Below, one piece after another: positions 19,777 through 31,115 of a stretch of 64,000 nt of DNA. A program made the position numbers and the translations under genes. The notes under the pieces are model-generated. The model was not told where the DNA came from. It searched no databases and saw only the letters and a list, made by a program, of their open reading frames with translations. This stretch comes from Streptomyces roseifaciens (GTDB lineage Bacteria > Actinomycetota > Actinomycetes > Streptomycetales > Streptomycetaceae): positions 3,049,218-3,113,217 of the forward strand of contig NZ_LNBE01000004.1 of the NCBI RefSeq assembly GCF_001445655.1, read 5' to 3'. Every line of letters begins with the position of its first letter. Within the stretch, counting starts at the first letter, position 1.

Positions 19777-21021
19777 ATGGAAATCGTCATCCTTGCTGTA
19801 GTCATCGCTGTGGTCGCGCTCGGCGCGATCAGCGGGCTCGTGGTCAGCAGCCGTAAGAAGAAGCAGCTGCCCCCGGCCCCGCCGAGCAGCCCGTCCGTCA
19901 CCGCGCCGCCCGCCGAGCCCCACGTCGGCGAGGAGGCCGAGACCCCCAGCGCCGAGCCGCGCCGGACCGTGGAGGAGGTCGAGCTCCCGGCCCCCGAGGC
20001 GCCGGCCGCCGAAGCCCCCGCCGAGGCGCCCGCCGCCCCGGCCGAGCCCGAGGCGCCCGCCGCGCCCGCGGTCGAGGTGCCCGAGCCCACCGCCGGCCGC
20101 CTCGTGCGGCTGCGCACCCGTCTCTCGCGTTCCCAGAACTCCCTCGGCAAGGGTCTGCTGACCCTGCTGTCCCGCGAGCACCTCGACGAGGACACGTGGG
20201 AGGAGATCGAGGACACCCTGCTGACCGCCGACGTCGGCGTCGCCCCCACGCAGGAGCTCGTCGAGCGCCTGCGCGAGCGCGTCAAGGTGCTCGGCACGCG
20301 CACCCCCGAGGAGCTGCGCGCCCTGCTCCGCGAGGAGCTGCTGGCCCTCATCGGCACCGACGCCGACCGCAGCGTCCACACCGAGCCCGGCGTGGGTGTC
20401 AACGGCGAGGAGAAGCCCGGCGTCGTCATGGTCGTCGGCGTCAACGGCACCGGTAAGACCACCACCACGGGCAAGCTCGCGCGCGTGCTCGTCGCCGACG
20501 GCAAGTCCGTCGTCCTCGGCGCCGCCGACACCTTCCGTGCGGCTGCGGCCGACCAGCTGCAGACCTGGGGCGAGCGCGTCGGCGCCCGCACGGTCCGCGG
20601 GCCCGAGGGCGGCGACCCGGCGTCGATCGCCTTCGACGCCGTCAAGGAGGGCATCGCCGAGAACGCCGACGTCGTCCTGGTCGACACGGCCGGCCGCCTG
20701 CACACCAAGACCGGCCTCATGGACGAGCTCGGCAAGGTCAAGCGGGTCGTCGAGAAGCACGGCGCGGTCGACGAGATCCTGCTCGTCCTGGACGCCACCA
20801 CCGGTCAGAACGGCCTCGTGCAGGCGCGTGTCTTCGCCGAGGTCGTCAACATCACCGGCATCGTCCTCACCAAGCTCGACGGCACCGCCAAGGGCGGCAT
20901 CGTCGTGGCCGTCCAGCGTGAGCTGGGCGTACCCGTGAAGCTCGTCGGCCTGGGCGAGGGGGCGGACGACCTCGCCCCGTTCGAGCCCGAGGCGTTCGTC
21001 GACGCGCTCATCGGCGACTGA
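19777..21021 (+). CDS. ftsY: signal recognition particle receptor FtsY
   Basis: SRP-receptor GTPase (414 aa) that docks Ffh-ribosome complexes at the membrane. The N-terminus is hydrophobic (MEIVILAVVIAVVALGAISG), so this FtsY is membrane-anchored, as is usual in actinobacteria. An acidic Ala/Pro/Glu-rich A domain spans ~30-110, followed by the N domain. The G domain has GVNGTGKTTT (G1), DTFRAAAADQL, DTAGRLHTK (G3) and TKLDGTAKGG (G4). ATG 19777 follows GGGGGC. A strong bidirectional hairpin follows the gene. Its partner ffh is at 28341 in this window. Confidence 0.96.
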   Translation: MEIVILAVVIAVVALGAISGLVVSSRKKKQLPPAPPSSPSVTAPPAEPHVGEEAETPSAEPRRTVEEVELPAPEAPAAEAPAEAPAAPAEPEAPAAPAVEVPEPTAGRLVRLRTRLSRSQNSLGKGLLTLLSREHLDEDTWEEIEDTLLTADVGVAPTQELVERLRERVKVLGTRTPEELRALLREELLALIGTDADRSVHTEPGVGVNGEEKPGVVMVVGVNGTGKTTTTGKLARVLVADGKSVVLGAADTFRAAAADQLQTWGERVGARTVRGPEGGDPASIAFDAVKEGIAENADVVLVDTAGRLHTKTGLMDELGKVKRVVEKHGAVDEILLVLDATTGQNGLVQARVFAEVVNITGIVLTKLDGTAKGGIVVAVQRELGVPVKLVGLGEGADDLAPFEPEAFVDALIGD

Positions 21022-21107
21022 CGCGCCGTACGCCCGTCCGCAACGCCGGTCCCGCTGGAGCGCCCCCCCGGGGCGCTCCGCAGGCCGGGCGGGCGGCGTC
21101 CGGGAGA

Positions 21108-21151
21108 GAAAGGGCCCCCTCCGCAGGTGCAGCTGCGGAAGGGGCCCTTTC
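21108..21151. terminator. Bidirectional hairpin terminator between ftsY and the converging gene
   Basis: GAAAGGGCCCC(C)TCCGCAG at 21108-21126 pairs with CTGCGGA(A)GGGGCCCTTTC at 21133-21151, leaving a short loop and one internal C/A mismatch. A-rich and U-rich flanks on the two sides let it serve both strands. It lies 87 nt after ftsY and 32 nt beyond the convergent gene's stop. Confidence 0.85.
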
Positions 21152-21182
21152 GTGTGGGGCCCGGCCGGAAGGCCGCCGGGGC

Positions 21183-21860
21183 TCAGGACGCCGCCGACCG
21201 GTGGCACACATACGCGAGGGTGCCGAGGAGCAGCCGGGCGTGCGGGGGGCGGCCCGCGGTGTCCAGCGTGGGCGGGCGGAGCCAGCGCATGGGGCCGAGG
21301 CCGGCGTGGTCCGAGGGCGGTGCGGTGACGTGCTCCCCGGGGCCCAGGCAGCGCAGGTCGAGCCGGGCGTCGTCCCAGCCCATGCGGTAGAGCAGCTGGG
21401 GGAGCTCGTCGGCGGCACCGGGGGCGACGAAGAACAGCGCCCGGCCGTGCGGCGTGAGGGCCACGGGGCCGAGCGGCAGCCCCATGCGCTCCAGGCGGGC
21501 CAGGGCGTGCCGCCCGGCGGCCTCGGCGACCTCCAGGACGTCGAAGGAGCGCCCCACGGGCAGCAGCACGGCCGCGCCCGGCACCTCGGCCCATGCGGCC
21601 GCCGCCGCGTCCAGCGTGGCGCCCGCGGGCACGCGTGGGGCGAAGGAGAGCGGGTGTGCGCCGGGGGAGGGGCAGTCGTCGGCACCGCACGAACAGACCG
21701 CGCCGGCCGGGCGACCGCCGCGGGAGGCGCGGGCGCCGGGCACCACATCCCACCCCCACAGCCCGGTGTACTCCGCCACCGTCGTGACGCACTCGTACGC
21801 GCGTCCGCGGCGCCGAGAGCTCGAGCGCAGGTCCCGGATGCCGCCGATTGTGAAGCCCAT
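21183..21860 (-). CDS. bifunctional DNA primase/polymerase N-terminal-domain-like protein
   Basis: Protein of 225 aa resembling the prim-pol N-terminal domain proteins common in Streptomyces. Visible pieces are EYTGLWGWDVVPGARA, a Cys/His cluster CSCGADDCPSPGAHP, WAEVPGAAVLLPVGRSFDVLEV and GRALFFVAPGAADELPQLL. In replicative primase-polymerases this fold carries catalytic Asp/Glu pairs. Here the expected DxD is not obvious (FDVLEV occupies the place), so the domain may be inactive or regulatory. The start is ATG 21860 with GGAGG about 5 nt upstream. No helicase or primase partner is adjacent. It is convergent with ftsY and divergent from nsdA. Confidence 0.65.
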   Translation of the reverse strand: MGFTIGGIRDLRSSSRRRGRAYECVTTVAEYTGLWGWDVVPGARASRGGRPAGAVCSCGADDCPSPGAHPLSFAPRVPAGATLDAAAAAWAEVPGAAVLLPVGRSFDVLEVAEAAGRHALARLERMGLPLGPVALTPHGRALFFVAPGAADELPQLLYRMGWDDARLDLRCLGPGEHVTAPPSDHAGLGPMRWLRPPTLDTAGRPPHARLLLGTLAYVCHRSAAS

Positions 21861-22334
21861 GCCCCCTCCAACGGGTCGTGCTCGCGGATGGTTACGAGTC
21901 GGAGTGTCTCGAACACGGACCGTTGTCGAATCCCTTCCGGCGGCGGCGTGACGGTGTGCGACGGGTGGTGCGGTGCCGACCATGCGCCGGGGCGTGCGTC
22001 GATCCACTCCGTCCCTGGGCCCTCCCTGATCGTCCCGTGTCAAGTCAATCGCGTGGAGGTGCGGTTGAGTTCATTCCTTGGGGTGGCGAATGGTGGCGTT
22101 TACTGGACTGCTCTCGCGTCAGCCGTGATCGTAGGATTACTTTCGGTGCACGAACCCATGGGAGATGCGCCCCACCGGTGGGTATGCCGGAGGCATGAAC
22201 CGTCTCGTCGCCCGGCCGGAATTCCTCGCGGCCCGGGGGTGCATCGCCGCACGGGCCGCCGCAAAAAGCGGCAAGCTGTGCGTGGTTCACACGGTTCACG
22301 CACAGACAGCAGAGTTCGGGATGGGGGCTTCCAG
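21861..22334. promoter_or_regulatory. 474-bp divergent regulatory region upstream of nsdA
   Basis: No supported gene. A 29-bp element in the presumed nsdA leader has 9-bp inverted arms CTGTGCGTG (22276-22284) and CACGCACAG (22297-22305), with the GGTTCAC heptamer repeated directly at its centre. It lies 29 bp before the nsdA GTG. The stretch around 22020-22160 is A+T-richer and includes TAGGAT, a possible -10 element. A short ATG frame at ~22195 is preceded by GGAGG with almost no spacing and is not convincing. Confidence 0.5.
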
Positions 22335-25803
<3,469 letters not shown>

Positions 25804-25834
25804 ACCCCGCCAGCCCGCCGTGAAGGGAGCCGAG

Positions 25835-28264
25835 TTGACCGACCCGCAGACCTGCCCCGCCGACTCGGAACCCAGCGGCTACGCGGCGGCCCGGTTGCGC
25901 CTCCTGCACCAGGGGGCGCTCACCGGGCCGCCGCGCCGCGCCGCCCTCGCCCGTCTCACCGACCAGTGGCTCGGCGCCCTGCTGGGCGAGACGCGGGGCG
26001 TCGCCCTGGTCGCCGTCGGCGGCTACGGGCGGGGCGAACTGTCGCCCCGCAGCGACCTCGACGTCCTCCTGCTGCACGACGGCACCGCGGACATCTCCAA
26101 GATCGCGGCCATTGCCGACCGCGTCTGGTACCCCGTCTGGGACATGGGGCTCGCCCTCGACCACTCCGTGCGCACCCCCGCCGAGGCCCGCCGCACGGCC
26201 GCAGGCGACCTCAAGGTCCACCTCGGCCTCCTCGACGCCCGCCACCTCGCCGGCGACGAACAGCTCACCGCCGCACTGCGCACCACCGCCTACGCCGACT
26301 GGCGCGCCCAGGCCCCCGCCCGCCTCGCCGAGCTGCGCGAGCTCGGCGAGGAGCGCACCCGGCACCAGGGCGAACTCCGCTTCCTCCTCGAACCCGACCT
26401 CAAGGAGGCACGGGGCGGCCTCCGCGACGCCACCGCCCTGCGCGCCGTCGCCGCCTCATGGCTCGCCGACGCGCCCCGTGCGGGGCTCGAACGCGCCCGC
26501 ACGCACCTCCTCGACGTCCGCGACGCCCTCCACCTCACCACCGGGCGCGCCACCGACCGGCTCGCCCTCCAGGAGCAGGACCAGGTCGCCGCGGCCCTCG
26601 GCCTCACCGACGCCGACCGCCTCCTGCACGGGGTGTACGAGGCCGCCCGTACGGTCTCCTACGCCGCGGACGTCACCTGGCGGGAGGTCGGCCGGGTCCT
26701 GCGCGCCCGCTCCACGCGGCCCCGGCTGCGCCGCATCCTGGGCGGCCGCGGGGGGCGCGGCGGCTTCGTCGAGGTCGAGCGGCTCTCCCTCGCCGACGGC
26801 GTCGTGGAACAGGAGGGCGAGGCCGTGCTGGCCCGCACCGCGCGGCCCGAGCGCGACCCCGTGCTGGCGCTGCGCGCGGCCGCGGCGGCGGCTCAGGCCG
26901 GCTTGCCGCTGTCGCCCCATGCGGTGCGCCGCCTCGCGGCCTCCGCGGGCCCCATGCCGCAGCCCTGGCCGGCCGATGCCCGCGAGCAGCTCGTGACCCT
27001 CCTGGGCGCGGGGCCGCCCACCGTGCCCGTCTGGGAGGCCCTCGAAGCCGAGGGGATCGTCTCCCGGCTCCTGCCCGAATGGGAGCACGTGCGCTGCCGC
27101 CCCCAGCGCAACGCCGTCCACCGCTGGACCGTCGACCGGCACCTCGTCGAGACGGCCGTACGGGCCGCCGCCCTCACGCGCCGCGTGGGGCGCCCGGACC
27201 TCCTCCTCGTCGCCGCCCTGCTGCACGACATCGGCAAGGGCCTGCCCGGCGACCACTCCGTCACGGGCGAGACCCTCGCGCGTGACATCGCCCGCCGGAT
27301 CGGCTTCGGCACCGCCGACACCGACGTCCTGGCCACGCTCGTCCGGCACCACCTGCTGCTCATCGACACCGCCACCCGGCGCGACCTCACCGACCCGGCC
27401 ACCGTCCGGACGGTCACCGACGCCGTGACGGACACGGCCACGCTGGAGCTCCTGCACGCCCTCACCGAAGCCGACGCCCTCGCCACGGGGCCCGCCGCAT
27501 GGAGCGCCTGGCGGGCATCGCTCGTCGCGGACCTCGTCCGCCGGGCCACGGCGGCCCTCGCGGGCGGCGGGGAGGAGGGGCCCCGTGTGCCGGGCCCGCT
27601 CGCCCCGGAGGTGCTCCGGCTGGCCCGCGAGGCGCTCCGTACGGGCGGACCGGCGCTGACCCTGGAGCCCCGCCCGGAGGGCACGGTGCCGTCAGAGGAC
27701 GGCGCCCCGGCCCCGGTCGGCATGGAGCTGCGGATCGCCGTCCCCGATCAGCCCGGCGTCCTGCCCGCGGCCGCCGGCGTCCTGGCGCTGCACCGCCTGA
27801 CGGTGCGGGCCGCGGACCTGCGAGCCGTGGACGGGGCGCTGCTGCTGAGCTGGCGGGTGGCGGCCGAGTACGGTGCCCCGCCCGAGGCCGCCCGTCTGCG
27901 CAACGACCTCGTGCGCGCCCTGGACGGCTCCCTCGACGTCCCGGGCCGCCTGGCCGAGCGCGAGGCCGCGTACAGCAGGCGCCGGCGGGGCGTGGTGCAT
28001 GCCCCGCCGAGCGTGACCGTCGCCGCGGTGGCCTCGCACGGGGCCACGGTCCTGGAGGTGCGCGCCCAGGACGAGCCCGGCCTCCTGCACCGCATCGGGC
28101 GGGCCCTGGAGGAGGCGGGGGTGTGGGTGCGCAGCGCCCGCGTGAGCACGCTCGGGGCGAGTGCGGTGGATGCGTTCTACGTGACCGCCCCGGACGGGGC
28201 CGCGCTCGCGCCCCGTGCGGCCTCCGCGGTCGCCCGCGCGATGGAGGAGGCGCTGGGCGGCTGA
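25835..28264 (+). CDS. glnD: PII nucleotidyltransferase/uridylyl-removing enzyme GlnD
   Basis: Modifies GlnK according to nitrogen status; in Streptomyces the enzyme works as an adenylyltransferase. The nucleotidyltransferase motif GGYGRGELSPRSDLDVLLLHD is at ~residues 58-78. An HD domain follows with LLVAALLHDIGKGLPGDHS (~460). Two C-terminal ACT domains bind glutamine (MELRIAVPDQPGVLPAAAG and VLEVRAQDEPGLLHRIG). TTG 25835 is chosen because AAGGGAG sits 5 nt upstream; GTG 25820 is in frame but would lie on that purine stretch. It has 809 aa. Several CCGCAYGGGGC-type cores fall inside the gene (26473, 26914, 26949, 28210). Confidence 0.92.
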   Translation: MTDPQTCPADSEPSGYAAARLRLLHQGALTGPPRRAALARLTDQWLGALLGETRGVALVAVGGYGRGELSPRSDLDVLLLHDGTADISKIAAIADRVWYPVWDMGLALDHSVRTPAEARRTAAGDLKVHLGLLDARHLAGDEQLTAALRTTAYADWRAQAPARLAELRELGEERTRHQGELRFLLEPDLKEARGGLRDATALRAVAASWLADAPRAGLERARTHLLDVRDALHLTTGRATDRLALQEQDQVAAALGLTDADRLLHGVYEAARTVSYAADVTWREVGRVLRARSTRPRLRRILGGRGGRGGFVEVERLSLADGVVEQEGEAVLARTARPERDPVLALRAAAAAAQAGLPLSPHAVRRLAASAGPMPQPWPADAREQLVTLLGAGPPTVPVWEALEAEGIVSRLLPEWEHVRCRPQRNAVHRWTVDRHLVETAVRAAALTRRVGRPDLLLVAALLHDIGKGLPGDHSVTGETLARDIARRIGFGTADTDVLATLVRHHLLLIDTATRRDLTDPATVRTVTDAVTDTATLELLHALTEADALATGPAAWSAWRASLVADLVRRATAALAGGGEEGPRVPGPLAPEVLRLAREALRTGGPALTLEPRPEGTVPSEDGAPAPVGMELRIAVPDQPGVLPAAAGVLALHRLTVRAADLRAVDGALLLSWRVAAEYGAPPEAARLRNDLVRALDGSLDVPGRLAEREAAYSRRRRGVVHAPPSVTVAAVASHGATVLEVRAQDEPGLLHRIGRALEEAGVWVRSARVSTLGASAVDAFYVTAPDGAALAPRAASAVARAMEEALGG

Positions 28265-28340
28265 CCGGACCGGGAGGGTGCGGATACCCTTGGGGGTCAG
28301 CCGCCGACTTGACACTCAACAAGAAGGATCCGCGACCACC

Positions 28341-29885
28341 GTGTTCGATACCCTCTCCGACCGCCTCGCAGCGACTTTCAAGAACCTCCGGGGCAAGGGC
28401 CGCCTCTCCGAGGCGGACATCGACGCCACCGCGCGCGAGATCCGTATCGCCCTGCTCGAGGCGGACGTGGCCCTGCCCGTCGTCCGTTCGTTCATCAAGC
28501 AGGTCAAGGAGCGGGCGCTCGGCGCCGAGGTCTCGCAGGCCCTCAACCCCGCCCAGCAGGTCATCAAGATCGTCAACGAGGAGCTCATCGGCATCCTCGG
28601 CGGCGAGACCCGGCGCCTGCGCTTCGCCAAGACCGCGCCGACCGTCATCATGCTCGCCGGTCTCCAGGGTGCCGGTAAGACGACGCTCGCCGGCAAGCTC
28701 GGCAGCTGGCTGAAGGCCCAGGGCCACAGCCCGCTGCTCGTCGCCTGTGACCTCCAGCGCCCCAACGCCGTGAACCAGCTCAGCGTCGTCGCCGAGCGCG
28801 CCGGCGTCGGCGTGTACGCGCCGCAGCCGGGCAACGGCGTGGGCGACCCCGTCCAGGTCGCCAAGGACTCGATCGAGTTCGCCCGCACCAAGCAGTACGA
28901 CATCGTCATCGTCGACACCGCCGGCCGCCTCGGCATCGACGCCGAGATGATGCAGCAGGCCGCCGACATCCGTGACGCGGTCTCGCCGGACGAGATCCTC
29001 TTCGTCGTCGACGCCATGATCGGTCAGGACGCGGTCAACACCGCCGAGGCCTTCCGCGACGGCGTCGGCTTCGACGGCGTGGTGCTCTCCAAGCTCGACG
29101 GCGACGCCCGCGGCGGTGCCGCCCTGTCGGTCGCGCACGTGACCGGCAAGCAGATCATGTTCGCCTCCAACGGCGAGAAGCTGGACGACTTCGACGCGTT
29201 CCACCCGGACCGCATGGCGTCCCGCATCCTGGGCATGGGCGACATGCTCAGCCTGATCGAGAAGGCCGAGCAGACCTTCAGCCAGGACGAGGCCGAGAAG
29301 ATGGCGGCCAAGCTGGCGAAGGGCCCCAAGGAGTTCACGCTCGACGACTTCCTGTCGCAGATGGAGCAGGTCCGCAAGATGGGCTCCATCAGCAAGCTCC
29401 TCGGCATGCTGCCGGGCATGGGGCAGATCAAGGACCAGATCAACAACCTGGACGAGCGCGACGTCGACCGCACCGCCGCGATCATCAAGTCGATGACCCC
29501 GGCCGAGCGCCAGGACCCGACGATCATCAACGGCTCGCGCCGGGCCCGCATCGCCAAGGGTTCGGGCGTGGACGTCAGCGCCGTCAAGAACCTGGTCGAG
29601 CGGTTCTTCGACGCCCGCAAGATGATGTCGCGCATGGCGCAGGGCGGCGGCATGCCGGGCATGCCGGGTCTGCCGGGCATGGGCGGCGGCGCCGGCCGCA
29701 AGAAGAAGCAGCAGAAGCAGGCCAAGGGCAAGCGCCAGAGCGGCAACCCGATGAAGCGCAAGGCCGAGGAGCAGGCCGCGGCCGCGCGCCGCGAGCAGCA
29801 GGGGGCCGGTGCCCTGGGCCTGCCCGCGGGCCAGGACGCGAAGGACTTCGAACTGCCGGACGAGTTCAAGAAGTTCATGGGCTGA
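28341..29885 (+). CDS. ffh: signal recognition particle protein Ffh
   Basis: SRP54 GTPase of 514 aa that binds signal sequences on nascent chains. The N domain (1-90) is followed by the G domain, with GLQGAGKTTLAGKL (G1), DTAGRLGIDAEMM (G3), and SKLDGDARGGAAL (G4). The Met-rich M domain (~300-440) has FLSQMEQVRKMGS and LLGMLPGMGQ. After the RNA-binding SRRARIAKGSG loop the C-terminus is extended, with Gly/Met-rich and Lys/Gln-rich stretches and the end DEFKKFMG. The start is GTG 28341 (VFDTLSDRL), with AAGGA about 13 nt upstream. It ends in a strong terminator and cooperates with FtsY at 19777. Confidence 0.97.
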   Translation: MFDTLSDRLAATFKNLRGKGRLSEADIDATAREIRIALLEADVALPVVRSFIKQVKERALGAEVSQALNPAQQVIKIVNEELIGILGGETRRLRFAKTAPTVIMLAGLQGAGKTTLAGKLGSWLKAQGHSPLLVACDLQRPNAVNQLSVVAERAGVGVYAPQPGNGVGDPVQVAKDSIEFARTKQYDIVIVDTAGRLGIDAEMMQQAADIRDAVSPDEILFVVDAMIGQDAVNTAEAFRDGVGFDGVVLSKLDGDARGGAALSVAHVTGKQIMFASNGEKLDDFDAFHPDRMASRILGMGDMLSLIEKAEQTFSQDEAEKMAAKLAKGPKEFTLDDFLSQMEQVRKMGSISKLLGMLPGMGQIKDQINNLDERDVDRTAAIIKSMTPAERQDPTIINGSRRARIAKGSGVDVSAVKNLVERFFDARKMMSRMAQGGGMPGMPGLPGMGGGAGRKKKQQKQAKGKRQSGNPMKRKAEEQAAAARREQQGAGALGLPAGQDAKDFELPDEFKKFMG

Positions 29886-29946
29886 CCCAACGGTCCCGGA
29901 AAGCATCGTGCGGCACCCCCGCGCGGCGCCCGCCCCGCAGTACGTC

Positions 29947-29983
29947 ACAGCCCCCCGCGGCCGAGCAGGCCGCGGGGGGCTGT
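29947..29983. terminator. Hairpin terminator after ffh
   Basis: A 16-bp perfect stem: ACAGCCCCCCGCGGCC (29947-29962), loop GAGCA, GGCCGCGGGGGGCTGT (29968-29983). It lies 61 nt after the ffh stop and 13 bp from the convergent gene's stop, so it probably serves both strands. Confidence 0.85.
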
Positions 29984-29996
29984 CGCATGCACTGCG

Positions 29997-30818
29997 CTAG
30001 GCGCGGGCTATCAGATAGCGGAAGACATTGGGCATCCACACCGTGCCGTCACGGCGCAGGTAGGGGTGGAGCGCCTCGGAGAGCTCCTTGACGACCTGCT
30101 CCTCGTCGGTGGCGCGGACGGCCGCGTCGAAGGCGCCGGTGGAGAGCATGCCGCGCACCGCGCTGCCCATGTCGGCATAGCCGTAGGGGCACGCCACGCG
30201 CCCCGAGCCGTCCGGCCGGAGCCCGGCCTGCTGGGCCAGGTTCTCCAGGTCGTCGCGGCCGCACGGCCGCCAGCGCGCCGGCGCGCACATGGGGTCCGCG
30301 AGCCGGGCCGCGACTCGAAGCGCCCCCGACGCCGCGCAGCGCTCCTGAGGGCCCCAGCCCGCCAGCACCACGGGGGCGCCCCGCTCCGCGCACGAGGCGG
30401 CCCGGGCCAGCGCCGTGGCCATGCCCTGAGCACTGCCGCCCGCGCAGTACAGCGGGTCGAAGGCAGTGACGAGGCTGAAGGGCGGGCCGTCGGCGTCCAT
30501 GACGCTCTCGGGGGCCCCGTGCCCCAGGCGCGCGGCGCCGGCGCCCTCGGGCAGCAGCCGCTCGCGGGCGAGGGCGAGCCGGCGCCCGTCCGGGTCCACG
30601 CCGGAGACCGCGGCGCCCCGGGACGCCGCCATGAGCAGGGCCAGGCCGGAGCCGCAGCCCAGGCTGAGCAGCCTGGTGCCGGAGCCGACCTCCAGGCGCT
30701 CGTACACCGCTTCGTAGAGCGGCACCAGCATCCGTTCCTGGATTTCCGCCCAGTCGCGGGCCCGAGACTCGGGCGACGAAGAGGACGGCCGGTGCCGCCG
30801 TACGAGCGTAGGTGTCAT
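29997..30818 (-). CDS. class I SAM-dependent methyltransferase of unknown substrate
   Basis: Protein of 273 aa with a Rossmann methyltransferase core. SAM motif I is RLLSLGCGSGLALLMA (~residues 54-69), motif II is VSGVDPDGRRLALARERL, and motif IV is SLVTAFDPLYCAG. A helical C-terminal part carries a Cys-rich portion (DPMCAPARWRPCGRDD). ATG 30818 gives MTPTLVRRH. The N-terminal ~35 residues are basic and Ser-rich and probably disordered. It is convergent with ffh and divergent from proS. Substrate cannot be inferred; small-molecule methyltransferases of the ubiE/type 11 class look similar. Confidence 0.75.
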   Translation of the reverse strand: MTPTLVRRHRPSSSSPESRARDWAEIQERMLVPLYEAVYERLEVGSGTRLLSLGCGSGLALLMAASRGAAVSGVDPDGRRLALARERLLPEGAGAARLGHGAPESVMDADGPPFSLVTAFDPLYCAGGSAQGMATALARAASCAERGAPVVLAGWGPQERCAASGALRVAARLADPMCAPARWRPCGRDDLENLAQQAGLRPDGSGRVACPYGYADMGSAVRGMLSTGAFDAAVRATDEEQVVKELSEALHPYLRRDGTVWMPNVFRYLIARA

Positions 30819-31115
30819 GGAAAGCGCCCCAATCCGCCGAGAGACGTGTGCATGCCCGATCCGCCGCCCCCCGTGTACTGCCGTGCGCACTGCTGGAGAA
30901 AGCACCCCCTTGTGCCAGGGAACTGCTCATCGGTTCCCGAGTCCAGTGGAAGGCGCCGGCACGTTCCCGTACGCCCACGATGGCATGTGCCGGGCGCATC
31001 CGCACGGGCGCCGCAAGGGGGCGCGGACCCGTCGGGGGCGGCGTACGAAGGGCGCGGGGCGGGGCGAGGGGAGCGGATTCACGCTCCGACGGATCGGCCC
31101 CGTACCATTCGCACC
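30819..31115. promoter_or_regulatory. Divergent promoter region, methyltransferase / proS
   Basis: 297 bp without a supported gene. Immediately before proS, TACCAT (31103-31108) lies 7 nt upstream of ATG 31116 and no purine-rich ribosome-binding site is present, so proS mRNA is probably leaderless. No clear -35 hexamer is visible. I see no notable repeat or hairpin here. Confidence 0.4.

Noticed and set aside
22195..22334. Short ATG frame before nsdA as a leader peptide or small gene
   Set aside because: GGAGG abuts the ATG with only one base of spacing, and the frame runs through nsdA in another frame with no conserved sequence.
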